NCBI RefSeq assembly: GCF_900105475.1
Contig: NZ_LT629777.1
Span: 2,790,001-2,854,000 of the forward strand
Origin: Pseudomonas asplenii
Lineage (GTDB): Bacteria; Pseudomonadota; Gammaproteobacteria; Pseudomonadales; Pseudomonadaceae
Length of the DNA stretch: 64,000 bases
Direction of reading: 5' to 3'
The position numbers were made by a program, and so were the translations under genes. Under the pieces are notes generated by a model. It searched no databases. It was not told where the DNA came from and was given only the letters and a program-made list of their open reading frames with translations. Positions 56,315-64,000 of the stretch are shown piece after piece; within the stretch, counting starts at the first letter, position 1, and each line of letters opens with the position of its first letter.

Positions 56315-57640
56315 TCAGTGGCTCAAGCCGTACTTTTTTACCTTGTCGAACAGGGTGGTCTTGGCCATGCCCAGTTCCTGGCTGGCCTGGGTGAGGTTGC
56401 CGCGGCTGCGCTGCAGGGCGTCGTTGAGCAGGTTGCGTTCGAAAGCCTCGACCGCTTCGGCGAAACCCAGGCCGCCGGTGCTTTGTGCACCGGATTTCTT
56501 GAAGGCCGGCAGGCCGAGGGCGAAACGTTCGGCGACGTTGCGCAATTCACGCACGTTACCTGGCCAATCGTGGCTCATCAGGCTCGACAGGGTCTGGTTG
56601 TCCAGTTCCGGCGCGGCGCGATCGAAGCGCAGTGACGACTGCTGCAGGAAATGCTCGAACAGTTGCAGGATATCTTCGCGCCGCTCGCGCAACGGGGGCA
56701 ACTCCAGGGTCACCACGTTCAGACGGTAATACAGATCGCTGCGAAACTCGCCGGCCTTGCCCAGTTCGTCCAGGTCGGACTTGGTCGCGGCGATCACCCG
56801 GCAGTCCACGGCGACGCTCTGGTTCGAGCCCAGGCGCTCCAGGGTGCGCTCCTGCAGGACCCGCAGCAGTTTGATCTGCAGCGGGATTGGCATGCTTTCG
56901 ACTTCGTCGAGAAACAGCGTGCCGCCATGGGCGTGTTCGATCTTGCCGATCCGTCGCTTGCCAGCGCCGGTGAAGGCGTTGGCCTCGTGGCCGAAGATCT
57001 CGCTTTCGAAAAGGTTTTCCGGCAGGCCGCCGCAGTTGAGCGCAACGAACTGTTGTGACTGGCGTCGGCTGAAGTCGTGCAGGCAGCGGGCGACCAGTTC
57101 CTTGCCGGTGCCAGTCTCGCCTTCGATCAGCACGTTGGCCGAGGTGTCGGCAACGTTGGCGATCAACTCCCGCAGGTTCTGCATGGCCGGCGACCGGCCG
57201 ATGATCCGTCCTTCCAGGCTGTCGCGCTCGGCCAGTTGTCGGCGCAGCGCCCAGACTTCCCGCGCCAATCCGCGTTGCTCGAGGGCACGACGGGCGACCT
57301 CGACCAGACGTTCGGGCGAGAAGGGCTTTTCCATGAAATCGTAGGCACCGGCGCGCATCGCGCCGACGGCCATCGAGATATCGCCGTGGCCTGTAATCAG
57401 CACCACCGGCAGGCTGCGGTCACGGGCCTTGAGGCGCGTCAGCAGTTCCAGGCCGTCGATGCCCGGCAGGCGGATATCGCTGATGACGATGCCGGGGAAA
57501 TTGTCGCCGATCCGTTCCAGGGCGGCTTCGGCGCTGGCGACGCCTTCGCAGGGAATGTCTTCGAGGGACAATGCCTGCTGGCAACCCAGCAGCACATGGG
57601 GATCGTCTTCGACGATCAGGACGGTCAGGTCGTTGTTCAT
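56315..57640 (-). CDS. aauR: Sigma-54-dependent response regulator of acidic amino-acid uptake
   Basis: 441 residues from the ATG at 57640, overlapping aauS by 4 bp. Receiver (Asp55 in ISDIRLPGIDG, Lys in EKPFS), AAA+ domain (Walker A GETGTGKE 174-181), and C-terminal Fis-type helix-turn-helix (NLTQASQELGMAKTTLFDKVKK). The sigma-54 contact loop reads NAFTGA (221-226), with Asn for the first Gly of GAFTGA. DctD-like. It is next to the aat transport genes, and TTCGG-N4-CCGAA sites, the reported AauR motif, lie upstream of aatJ. Confidence 0.9.
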   Translation of the reverse strand: MNNDLTVLIVEDDPHVLLGCQQALSLEDIPCEGVASAEAALERIGDNFPGIVISDIRLPGIDGLELLTRLKARDRSLPVVLITGHGDISMAVGAMRAGAYDFMEKPFSPERLVEVARRALEQRGLAREVWALRRQLAERDSLEGRIIGRSPAMQNLRELIANVADTSANVLIEGETGTGKELVARCLHDFSRRQSQQFVALNCGGLPENLFESEIFGHEANAFTGAGKRRIGKIEHAHGGTLFLDEVESMPIPLQIKLLRVLQERTLERLGSNQSVAVDCRVIAATKSDLDELGKAGEFRSDLYYRLNVVTLELPPLRERREDILQLFEHFLQQSSLRFDRAAPELDNQTLSSLMSHDWPGNVRELRNVAERFALGLPAFKKSGAQSTGGLGFAEAVEAFERNLLNDALQRSRGNLTQASQELGMAKTTLFDKVKKYGLSH

Positions 57641-59541
57641 ATCGGCTCGGCCTTGGCAGGATTGACCCGCGGTAAATGGAGGACGAAAGCGGTGCCGCCG
57701 CCGGCCGGATGTTCCACGCCCATATTGCCGCCGGCGGCGGCCGCTAGGCTCGCCGAGAGGGTCAGGCCCAATCCTAGACCTTGTGCGCCGGGCTTGGTGG
57801 TGAAAAAGGGTTCGAACAGGTGTTTGCGGGCTTCCAGGCCAATGCCATGGCCGTTGTCGCGCACTTGCAGGCGATACTTGTCTTCGGCGAAGTCGCCTTC
57901 CAGCCACAGCTCCGGCAGCGGTTGTGACTGCATGGCGTCCAGCGCATTGCCGAGCAGGTTGACCAGGATCTGCTCCAGGCGGGTCTGGTCGATCGCCAAT
58001 TGGACGTCATCATGCTCGCGATGGATTTTCAGGTGCATGGCGTCGATACGGCTGCCCAGCAACTGCAGCGCGGCATCGATGGACTTGCCCAGGCTGGCCT
58101 CGCCCTTGTCGTCGCCGCGGCGGGCGAAGGCGCGCAGGCTGGCGGTGATGCGGCCCATGCGGTCGATCAGGTCGTTGATGGTCCGCAGGTTGGCGCTGGC
58201 CACGTCCAGCTCGCCACGTTCGAGAAACCGAACGGTGTTGCCCGACAGCGTGCGCAAGGCCGCCAATGGCTGGTTCAGTTCATGGGCGATGCTGGTGGAC
58301 ATCTGGCCGATGGCGGCCAGCTTGCCGGCCTGGACCAGTTCGTCCTGGGCGCGGCGCAAGGTTTCCTCGGCTTGGCGTCGTTCGCGGATCTGGTCCTTGA
58401 GCCGGTCATTACTGGCGCGCAGGTCGGTAGTGCGTTCGCTGATGCGCCGCTCCAACTGGTTGTTGGCTTCCTGCAGGGCTTCCCGCGCCGCGAGGCGGGT
58501 GGCGAGCACTTTGCGGCGCTCATTCCAGGCGATCAGCAGGAACGCCACCAGGGCAAAGGCCACCGCGACCAGGACGCCCTGATTGGCGGCTTCCCGACGC
58601 AGGTCCTGCAAGGGCGTGAGCAGCGTGAAATTCCACGGCGTGTCGACCAGGCGGCGCGTCTGGGCCAGGTAGCTGACATTGTCGCCATCCTTGACCAGTT
58701 CCGGATTGGCGGGGAAGGTCAGGGTCTCGACGCCATCGCCCAGGCGTTCGCGCGCCAGCGGCTGCAGTTCGTTGAGCGGCCACCAGTAATATTGCAGGCT
58801 GCGGGCCAGGCGGTCCTTGATTTCCGGTGTCAGCGGCCGGACCGACTTGAGACGCCGGCTGGGGTCGCTGGAAAGAATGATGATGCCGTTCTCGTCGCTG
58901 ACGAAGGCTTCCAGGCGGGCGCGCTGCCAGCGCTCTTCCAGCGCTTCGAGGCGCACCTTGATGACCGCCACGCCGATGATCTTGCCCTGGTCCTCAAGGC
59001 CATGGGCCAGGTAGTAGCCGGATTCGCCGAGTGTGCTGCCAATGCCGTAGAACCGCCCCGGCTGGCCGCGTACGGCGTCCTGGAAATAGGCACGGAACGA
59101 CAGGTCTTCGCCCAGGTAACTGTCGGCGTCGCGCCAGTTGCTGGTAGCCAGAACCCGGCCGGTGGTATCCAGCACGTAGATGGCCCGGCTGCGGCTGCGG
59201 CGGTTGAGCCCTTCGAGGTATTGGTTGACGGTCTGGCGGTGTTCTGCGTCCGGATCGTGCAGGAGATCCGAGACGCTGGATTCAAGCTCCAGCAGGCTGG
59301 GCAGGTAGGTGTACTTGCTGATCTCGCTCTCGACAGTGCGCGCATGCAGCTCCAGCGCCCGTTCGCCGTTTTCGCTGAGGGTACGGATGCCGTAGTGCTC
59401 GCTGATCAGATAGCCGACGTAACCCAGGCCGATCATCAACAGGATGATCAGGGGCGGCAGGAACAGGTGGCGGATCAGGCGGGGTTTCACGGCAAGTGAT
59501 GGCGGCGTCGCACGATAGAGATGGGTGTCGCATTTCATCAC
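57637..59541 (-). CDS. aauS: Sensor histidine kinase of acidic amino-acid uptake
   Basis: 634 residues. Transmembrane helices near 27-46 and 325-345 enclose a large periplasmic double-Cache-type sensor of the DctB kind (AIYVLDTTGRVLATSNW, FRAYFQDAVRGQPG, YYLAHGLEDQGKIIGVAVIKV). A coiled coil, the phospho-acceptor segment SIAHELNQPLAALRTL and an ATPase domain (NLLGNALDAM, DNGHGI, GLGLGLTLS) follow. It detects glutamate/aspartate-type ligands in the periplasm and phosphorylates AauR. Translation is coupled to aauR by a 4-bp overlap. Confidence 0.9.
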   Translation of the reverse strand: MMKCDTHLYRATPPSLAVKPRLIRHLFLPPLIILLMIGLGYVGYLISEHYGIRTLSENGERALELHARTVESEISKYTYLPSLLELESSVSDLLHDPDAEHRQTVNQYLEGLNRRSRSRAIYVLDTTGRVLATSNWRDADSYLGEDLSFRAYFQDAVRGQPGRFYGIGSTLGESGYYLAHGLEDQGKIIGVAVIKVRLEALEERWQRARLEAFVSDENGIIILSSDPSRRLKSVRPLTPEIKDRLARSLQYYWWPLNELQPLARERLGDGVETLTFPANPELVKDGDNVSYLAQTRRLVDTPWNFTLLTPLQDLRREAANQGVLVAVAFALVAFLLIAWNERRKVLATRLAAREALQEANNQLERRISERTTDLRASNDRLKDQIRERRQAEETLRRAQDELVQAGKLAAIGQMSTSIAHELNQPLAALRTLSGNTVRFLERGELDVASANLRTINDLIDRMGRITASLRAFARRGDDKGEASLGKSIDAALQLLGSRIDAMHLKIHREHDDVQLAIDQTRLEQILVNLLGNALDAMQSQPLPELWLEGDFAEDKYRLQVRDNGHGIGLEARKHLFEPFFTTKPGAQGLGLGLTLSASLAAAAGGNMGVEHPAGGGTAFVLHLPRVNPAKAEPI

Positions 59542-59565
59542 AGATGCCTTGGGTCAACCAGATTG

Positions 59566-59601
59566 TCTTTGTGGGCGCGCCGCACGCCGCGCCCACAAAG
59601 A
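59566..59601 (-). terminator. Stem-loop between aatP and aauS
   Basis: TCTTTGTGGGCGCG (59566-59579) and CGCGCCCACAAAGA (59588-59601) form a perfect 14-bp stem, starting 17 bp past the aatP stop. No T-run follows on the minus strand, so it may reduce read-through into aauS or stabilise the aat mRNA end. Confidence 0.6.
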
Positions 59602-59617
59602 CTGCGCAGCAGCTCTG

Positions 59618-60352
59618 TCAGTGCTGCAGGATTTTTTCGAGGAAGTGCTGCGCACGGTCGGAGCGGGCATTGATATCGCCGAAGAACTCTTCCTTGTTGC
59701 AGTCTTCGATGATTTTGCCCTGGTCCATGAAGATCACGCGGCTAGCGACCTTGCGTGCAAAGCCCATCTCGTGGGTCACGCACATCATGGTCATGCCTTC
59801 CTGGGCCAGTTGGACCATCACGTCGAGCACTTCGTTGACCATTTCCGGGTCGAGGGCCGAGGTTGGTTCGTCGAACAGCATGACGATCGGGTCCATCGCC
59901 AGTGCCCGGGCAATGGCCACACGCTGCTGCTGCCCGCCGGAGAGCTGCCCGGGATGCTTGTGTGCATGCGCCGACAGGCCGACGCGATCGAGCAGTTGCA
60001 GGCCTTTCTTGGTCGCTTCTTCCTTGCTACGGCCCAGCACCTTGATCTGTGCGATGGTCAGGTTCTCGGTGATGGTCAGGTGCGGGAACAGCTCGAAGTG
60101 CTGGAACACCATGCCCACCCGCGAACGCAGTTTCGGCAGGTCGGTCTTCGGGTCGGCGATGGAGGTGCCATCGACCACGATGTCGCCTTTCTGGAACGGT
60201 TCCAGGGCGTTCACGCACTTGATCAGGGTCGATTTGCCCGAGCCCGAAGGGCCGCAGACCACCACCACCTCACCCTTTTTGACTTCGGTGCTGCAGTCGG
60301 TCAGCACCTGGAAGTCGCCATACCATTTGTTGACGTTCTTGATAGAGATCAT
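59618..60352 (-). CDS. aatP: Glutamate/aspartate ABC transporter ATP-binding protein
   Basis: 244 residues. All ABC ATPase motifs are present: Walker [11 protein letters not shown]-loop [10 protein letters not shown], signature LSGGQQQR, Walker [13 protein letters not shown], and H-loop VTHEMG. It is of the GltL/GlnQ class of polar amino-acid importers. The start overlaps the end of aatM by 4 bp. Confidence 0.93.
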   Translation of the reverse strand: MISIKNVNKWYGDFQVLTDCSTEVKKGEVVVVCGPSGSGKSTLIKCVNALEPFQKGDIVVDGTSIADPKTDLPKLRSRVGMVFQHFELFPHLTITENLTIAQIKVLGRSKEEATKKGLQLLDRVGLSAHAHKHPGQLSGGQQQRVAIARALAMDPIVMLFDEPTSALDPEMVNEVLDVMVQLAQEGMTMMCVTHEMGFARKVASRVIFMDQGKIIEDCNKEEFFGDINARSDRAQHFLEKILQH

Positions 60353-61020
60353 ACGGCAAACCTTTTTTGCAGACGCTTGACCAGCACCGAGGCGGCAAAG
60401 CTGATGGTGAAGTAGGCCAGACCGGCGAAGATCAGGAACTCGTTGGAACGGCCAACGATATCGCCGCTCGAGCGCGCTGAGTTGAGGAAGTCCACCAGGC
60501 CCACGGTGTAGACCAGCGAGGTGTCCTGGAACAGGATGATACTTTGCTGCAGCAGCAGTGGGGTCATCTTGCGGAACGCCTGGGGCAGGATGATCATGCG
60601 CATGGTCTGACCGTAGCTCATGCCCAGTGCCTGGGCGGCGCCCATCTGGCCCTTGGGAATCGCCTGCACGCCGGCCCGGACGATCTCACAGAAGTACGCC
60701 GCTTCGAACATCATGAAGGCCACGATGCAGGAGGTGAAGGCGCCGATCGGTGTGTCTTCGCCAGTGATCCAGCGCAGTACGAACGGGACCGCCAGGTAGA
60801 ACCAGGTGATCACCAGCAGCAGTGGGATCGAACGGAAGTAGTTGACGTAGGCACCGGCGATGCCCGACAGCAGCTTGTTGTGAGACAGCCGCATGAGCGC
60901 CAGGAGGGTGCCGAGGATGATCCCGCCGACGACGCCGAGGACCATCAACTGCAGGGTCATCAGCATGCCGTTCCACAGGCCGGGGATGGCCGGGACGATG
61001 TCACTGAAGTCGAGTTCCAT
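60349..61020 (-). CDS. aatM: Glutamate/aspartate ABC transporter permease
   Basis: 223 residues, five transmembrane helices, with the coupling motif [20 protein letters not shown] (EAA loop) that contacts the ATPase. GltK-like. Its ATG shares one base with the aatQ stop (TAATG). Confidence 0.92.
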   Translation of the reverse strand: MELDFSDIVPAIPGLWNGMLMTLQLMVLGVVGGIILGTLLALMRLSHNKLLSGIAGAYVNYFRSIPLLLVITWFYLAVPFVLRWITGEDTPIGAFTSCIVAFMMFEAAYFCEIVRAGVQAIPKGQMGAAQALGMSYGQTMRMIILPQAFRKMTPLLLQQSIILFQDTSLVYTVGLVDFLNSARSSGDIVGRSNEFLIFAGLAYFTISFAASVLVKRLQKRFAV

Positions 61021-61766
61021 TATTTACCCCCCACGGAGATCAGGCCGGGCACCGCGACTTTCTTCTCGACCAGGCGCATGAGCAGCATCAGGCTCATGTT
61101 CAGGGTGAAGTAGATCAGCGTCGCCAGGGTGAAGGCTTCGAACAGGTTGGCGGAGAACTCTGCGGTCTGCTTGGTCTGCGCGAGCAGTTCCATCAGGCCG
61201 ATCAGCGAGGCCACGGACGAGTTCTTGAAGATGTTGAGGAATTCCGAAGTCAGCGGCGGAATGATGATCCGATAGGCTTGTGGCAGCAGTACGTTCCAGT
61301 AGATCTGCGGCAGTTTGAAGCCCATGGCGCGCGCTGCCGATTCCTGGCCGCGTGGCAGTGCCTGGATACCGGTACGCACCTGTTCGCAGACCCGTGCGGC
61401 GGTGAACAGGCCGAGGCAGATCACTACGCTGAGATAGGCCGAGGTGGTCGGGTTCAGGTCCTGCTTGTACCAGTCCTGCAGGTTCTGTGGCAGCAGGTCG
61501 GGTATCAGGAAGTACCAGATGAACAGTTGCACCAGCAACGGCACGTTGCGAAACAGTTCCACGTAGCAGGTGGCGATACCGGCTACCAGGCGGTTGGGTA
61601 CGGTGCGCATCACGCCGAGTATCGAACCCAGGGTCAATGCGATGATCCAGCCCACGATGGCGATCGCGATGGTCCAGCCCAGCCCGGAGATGAACCAGTC
61701 GAGATACGTCTCGCTGCCCACGCCGGTGGTCTTGAAGAACACGCCCCAATCCCAGTTGTAATTCAT
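61020..61766 (-). CDS. aatQ: Glutamate/aspartate ABC transporter permease
   Basis: 248 residues, GltJ-like. An N-terminal periplasmic segment (YLDWFISGLGWTIAIAIVGW) and five helices, with the EAA loop EQVRTGIQALPRGQESAARA. It forms the channel with AatM. It lies about 200 bp downstream of aatJ, separated by a stable hairpin. Confidence 0.92.
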   Translation of the reverse strand: MNYNWDWGVFFKTTGVGSETYLDWFISGLGWTIAIAIVGWIIALTLGSILGVMRTVPNRLVAGIATCYVELFRNVPLLVQLFIWYFLIPDLLPQNLQDWYKQDLNPTTSAYLSVVICLGLFTAARVCEQVRTGIQALPRGQESAARAMGFKLPQIYWNVLLPQAYRIIIPPLTSEFLNIFKNSSVASLIGLMELLAQTKQTAEFSANLFEAFTLATLIYFTLNMSLMLLMRLVEKKVAVPGLISVGGK

Positions 61767-61921
61767 TCGGGTCTCCCCTCAGGTCGATCGATGTACAAGC
61801 ACGTGCTTCCCGGGACTCCGCCCCGCCCGCCAGTGTCTGTCGGGCACACCGGTACCGCTCGCGGTCCGAGTGTTGTTCCTGTAACGATCAAAAGAAGCCA
61901 GTACAGCAGGTGTGCAACAGA

Positions 61922-61952
61922 CTTCCCGGACCGCCTTGGCGGTTTCGGGAAG
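61922..61952 (-). terminator. Intercistronic hairpin after aatJ
   Basis: CTTCCCG (61922-61928) and CGGGAAG (61946-61952) enclose CCGCC/GGCGG. It starts 17 bp past the aatJ stop. Such hairpins usually let the binding-protein message accumulate above that of the permease genes by partial termination or 3' protection. Confidence 0.6.
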
Positions 61953-61968
61953 CAAGGTCAGCCGTGAC

Positions 61969-62883
61969 TCAGATCTTGACGTCCGGGGCTGGCTTGTCGG
62001 TTGGATTGGCGATCAGGGTCTTGAGCTTGTCGCTCATCGGGAACTGCAGGTTCAGGCCTTTTGGTGGAATCGGCTGGGTGAACCACTTGTCGTAGATCTT
62101 GTTGATCTCGCCCGACTTGTACAGGCCGACGATGGCCTCATCCACGGCTTTCTTGAAGGCCGCGTCGTCCTTGCGAACCATGCAGCCGTAGATTTCGTAG
62201 GATTGCGCGGTGCCGGTCACGGCCCAGTCGGTCGGTTTCTTGGCCTTGGCCATTTCACCGGCCAGCAGCGCGTCGTCCATCATGAAGGCGACCGCACGGC
62301 CGCTTTCGAGCATCTGGAAGGACTCGCCATGGTCCTTGGCGGAGATGACGTTCATGCCCATCTGCTTGTCGGCGTTCATGGCCTTGAGGATGCGCTCGGA
62401 CGTGGTGCCGGCGGTGGTCACGACGTTCTTGCCCTTGAGATTGTCGAAGTCCTTGTACTCGGAGTCCTTCTTGGACAGCAGGCGGGTACCGACTTCGAAG
62501 ATCCCGACCGAGAAATCGACCTGCTGGGCGCGTTCGGCGTTGTTGGTGGTCGAGCCACATTCGACGTCGACGGTGCCGTTCTGCACCAGCGGGATACGGG
62601 TCTGGGAGGTGACCAGGTTGTACTTGATCTTCAGGTCGGGCAGGTTCAGGTCTTTCTTGATGCCTTCGACGATGGCCAGCTGGATATCATGGGAGTAACC
62701 GACCGGTTTGCCGGATGCATCCGCGATGTAGGAAAACGGAATGGAGCTGTCGCGATGGCCGAGGGTGATGGTCCCGGACTCTTTGATCTTCTTCAGGGTG
62801 CCGATCAGTTCGGCGGCGGAAACTGGAGTGCTGATCAGAGCGGCAGCGATGGCTGCGCCCAGGATGTGGGGAACGATACGCAT
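61969..62883 (-). CDS. aatJ: Glutamate/aspartate-binding periplasmic protein
   Basis: 304 residues. Signal peptide of about 23 residues (AAIAAALISTPVSAAE). Solute-binding domain with GTITLGHRDSSIPFSYI, VECGSTTNNAERAQQVDFS and YDKWFTQPIPPKGLNL, typical of the GltI/AatJ branch. It captures L-glutamate and L-aspartate in the periplasm for AatQMP. Controlled by the sigma-54 promoter at 62999-63014 and the upstream AauR sites. Confidence 0.93.
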   Translation of the reverse strand: MRIVPHILGAAIAAALISTPVSAAELIGTLKKIKESGTITLGHRDSSIPFSYIADASGKPVGYSHDIQLAIVEGIKKDLNLPDLKIKYNLVTSQTRIPLVQNGTVDVECGSTTNNAERAQQVDFSVGIFEVGTRLLSKKDSEYKDFDNLKGKNVVTTAGTTSERILKAMNADKQMGMNVISAKDHGESFQMLESGRAVAFMMDDALLAGEMAKAKKPTDWAVTGTAQSYEIYGCMVRKDDAAFKKAVDEAIVGLYKSGEINKIYDKWFTQPIPPKGLNLQFPMSDKLKTLIANPTDKPAPDVKI

Positions 62884-62998
62884 CAGTGACTTTCCTCGAG
62901 ATTGTTTTTCTTATGGAGCCGTTCTGTCGGCTCTCGGGTAACGCGACCCGCTCGCAGGGCCCCAGGGGCTGAGTGAGCATTCGGTAACAGGAGTAGAG

Positions 62999-63014
62999 AG
63001 CACGACTCGTGCCA
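62999..63014 (-). promoter_or_regulatory. Sigma-54 promoter of aatJ
   Basis: Minus strand TGGCACGAGTCGTGCT (63014-62999) has the -24 GG and -12 GC at correct spacing and differs from consensus only at one T of the -12 box. It would start transcription near 62988, about 105 bases before the aatJ start codon. Confidence 0.85.
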
Positions 63015-63091
63015 CACTCGGTGCGTAGGGTTTTTCTATTGATTTATAAGGGTTTTTTGTGTTTTTGCGGTGGGAGTTGAGGCAACTGGCG

Positions 63092-63105
63092 TCCGGTTCA
63101 CCGAA
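63092..63105. promoter_or_regulatory. AauR binding site (one mismatch)
   Basis: TCCGG-TTCA-CCGAA fits the AauR motif TTCGG-N4-CCGAA with one mismatch. It lies 31 bp (three helical turns) from a perfect copy and about 110 bp upstream of the sigma-54 start. Confidence 0.7.
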
Positions 63106-63122
63106 TGAAAGCCGACTGGCTG

Positions 63123-63136
63123 TTCGGAAAACCGAA
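63123..63136. promoter_or_regulatory. AauR binding site (perfect)
   Basis: TTCGG-AAAA-CCGAA, a perfect match to the AauR palindrome, about 140 bp upstream of the aatJ sigma-54 start. Confidence 0.82.
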
Positions 63137-63228
63137 TGAGGGGATAAAGAGGAGGGTGCAGTCTTGCAGGGGGCCGACGTGCTGGCGATGGCAGTGTGTC
63201 AGACACCATGGACGGTGAATGTCAGACC

Positions 63229-63256
63229 GCTCTCGCCAGCAAGCCGGCTCCTACAA
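63229..63256. repeat. REP element 3' of glpD
   Basis: Read on the minus strand, TGTAGGAGCCGGCTTGCTGG followed by CGAGAG is the common P. fluorescens REP sequence. It is about 25 bp past the glpD stop. The rest of 62884-63280 holds the aatJ control region and no gene. Confidence 0.75.
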
Positions 63257-63280
63257 AGATATTGTTTGGCAGTAGGGGAC

Positions 63281-64000
63281 TCAGGCCGCTTCGGTTTTAC
63301 CGCGACTCTGCTCGGACTTGTCCAGATAGTCCTGCAGCTTCTGCTGCTGTTCAGGACTGGTGAACAGGCCCAGCTTGCTGCGCCGCCAGAGAATGTCCTG
63401 GGCGGCCATCGCCCACTCTTCGCTGCACAGGTAGTCGACTTCACGGGTGTAGAGACCGCCACCCAGGTGCTCGCCGAGGTCGACGAGGCCCTGGACGCTT
63501 TCGAGCAGGCGCCAGGTGCGGCTGCCGTAGGTACCGGCCCAGCGCTGGGCGATGTCGTTCGGTACCCAATCGAAGCGGCTGCGGATCTCCTGGGCCAAAG
63601 CCTGCGCAGTGCTCATGCTTTCGCCGCCTGGCAGGGTCGAGGTGGCGGTCCAGCTGGGACGCATCTGGGTGAAGAACGGCGCCAGTTGGGCCATCGCCGA
63701 CTCTGCCAGTTTACGGTAGGTGGTCAGCTTGCCACCGAATACCGACAGCAACGGTGCTTCTTCGGCATTGGCCGACAATGCCAGGGTGTAGTCGCGGGTC
63801 ACCGCCGACGGATTGTCTGACTCGTCGTTGCACAGCGGGCGAACGCCGGAGTAGCTGTGCAGGATGTCGCCGTGGCTCAACTGTTTCTTGAAGTGCGCAT
63901 TGACCACCTTGAGCAGGTAATCGGTTTCCGCCTCGGTGATCGTCACCTTGGCCGGATCACCTTGATATTCGCGGTCGGTGGTGCCGATCAGGGTGAAGCG
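63281..64000 (-). CDS. glpD: Aerobic glycerol-3-phosphate dehydrogenase, C-terminal part
   Basis: The frame is open to the window edge: 18 codons precede the GTG at 63946 and give RFTLIGTTDREYQGDPAK, so 239 residues of a protein of roughly 510 are present. SYSGVRPLCNDESDNPSAVTRDY and LLSVFGGKLTTYRKLAE are FAD/substrate-site motifs of GlpD; the C-terminal cap (EEWAMAAQDILWRRSKLGL) follows. It oxidises glycerol-3-phosphate to dihydroxyacetone phosphate at the inner membrane, passing electrons to ubiquinone. The aat-glpD order matches my memory of P. putida. Confidence 0.93.
   Translation of the reverse strand, partial: RFTLIGTTDREYQGDPAKVTITEAETDYLLKVVNAHFKKQLSHGDILHSYSGVRPLCNDESDNPSAVTRDYTLALSANAEEAPLLSVFGGKLTTYRKLAESAMAQLAPFFTQMRPSWTATSTLPGGESMSTAQALAQEIRSRFDWVPNDIAQRWAGTYGSRTWRLLESVQGLVDLGEHLGGGLYTREVDYLCSEEWAMAAQDILWRRSKLGLFTSPEQQQKLQDYLDKSEQSRGKTEAA

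Overview
The window reads as a chromosomal segment of a Pseudomonas of the P. fluorescens/P. putida lineage. The evidence is high-GC codon usage, a membrane PQQ glucose dehydrogenase, the AatJQMP/AauRS acidic amino-acid uptake locus next to glpD, and REP/REPIN repeats typical of P. fluorescens. Genes are densely packed with many 1-4 bp overlaps. I see no rRNA, tRNA, CRISPR array, transposase, integrase or plasmid gene.

Layout. 1-4573: the 3' end of a PTS sugar operon, probably trehalose: phosphotrehalase end, LamB-type porin, fused EIIA-HPr-EI, and a small EIIB lacking its active-site Cys. 4692-6559: Tat-exported multicopper oxidase overlapping tadA. 6664-11433 (minus): cmoA-cmoB, a chagasin-type cysteine-protease inhibitor and a Lon-family protease (AsrA type) behind a good sigma-32 promoter. 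11715-16054: cupredoxin-like protein, EAL phosphodiesterase with degenerate GGDEF, DUF3034 protein, truncated-haemoglobin lipoprotein. 16325-18787: gcd. 19381-22507: small genes and a PadR/siderophore-interacting pair resembling E. coli NfeR/NfeF with a palindromic operator. 22532-28937: large bifunctional-type penicillin-binding protein, OpgC-like acyltransferase, FMN glutamate-synthase-like protein.

29109-31244 is an accessory-looking island with a MACPF (perforin-like) protein and a 66-residue partner. 31524-41477 is a signalling island. Five minus-strand genes (REC-PAS-GGDEF-EAL, REC-GGDEF-EAL, di-haem cytochrome c peroxidase, membrane histidine kinase, REC-histidine kinase) form one tight operon, divergent from a response regulator with a degenerate HD-GYP domain. 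41568-44820: Nudix, LysE, MetR and a secreted hydrolase.

44896-52185 is a six-gene minus-strand operon: HAD phosphatase, class-III aminotransferase, alpha/beta hydrolase, GNAT/FemAB-like transferase, sensor kinase, sigma-54 activator. It sits behind a near-consensus sigma-54 promoter with palindromes about 100 bp upstream. It looks like a self-regulated pathway whose product I cannot name, and it is the best candidate here for an undescribed system.

52414-56011: MipA/OmpV protein, fatty-acid desaturase, and an arginase-fold protein with a pair of half-size DMT transporters. 56315-62883: aauR-aauS and aatP-M-Q-J, with a sigma-54 promoter and two AauR-type palindromes upstream of aatJ. The window ends inside glpD.
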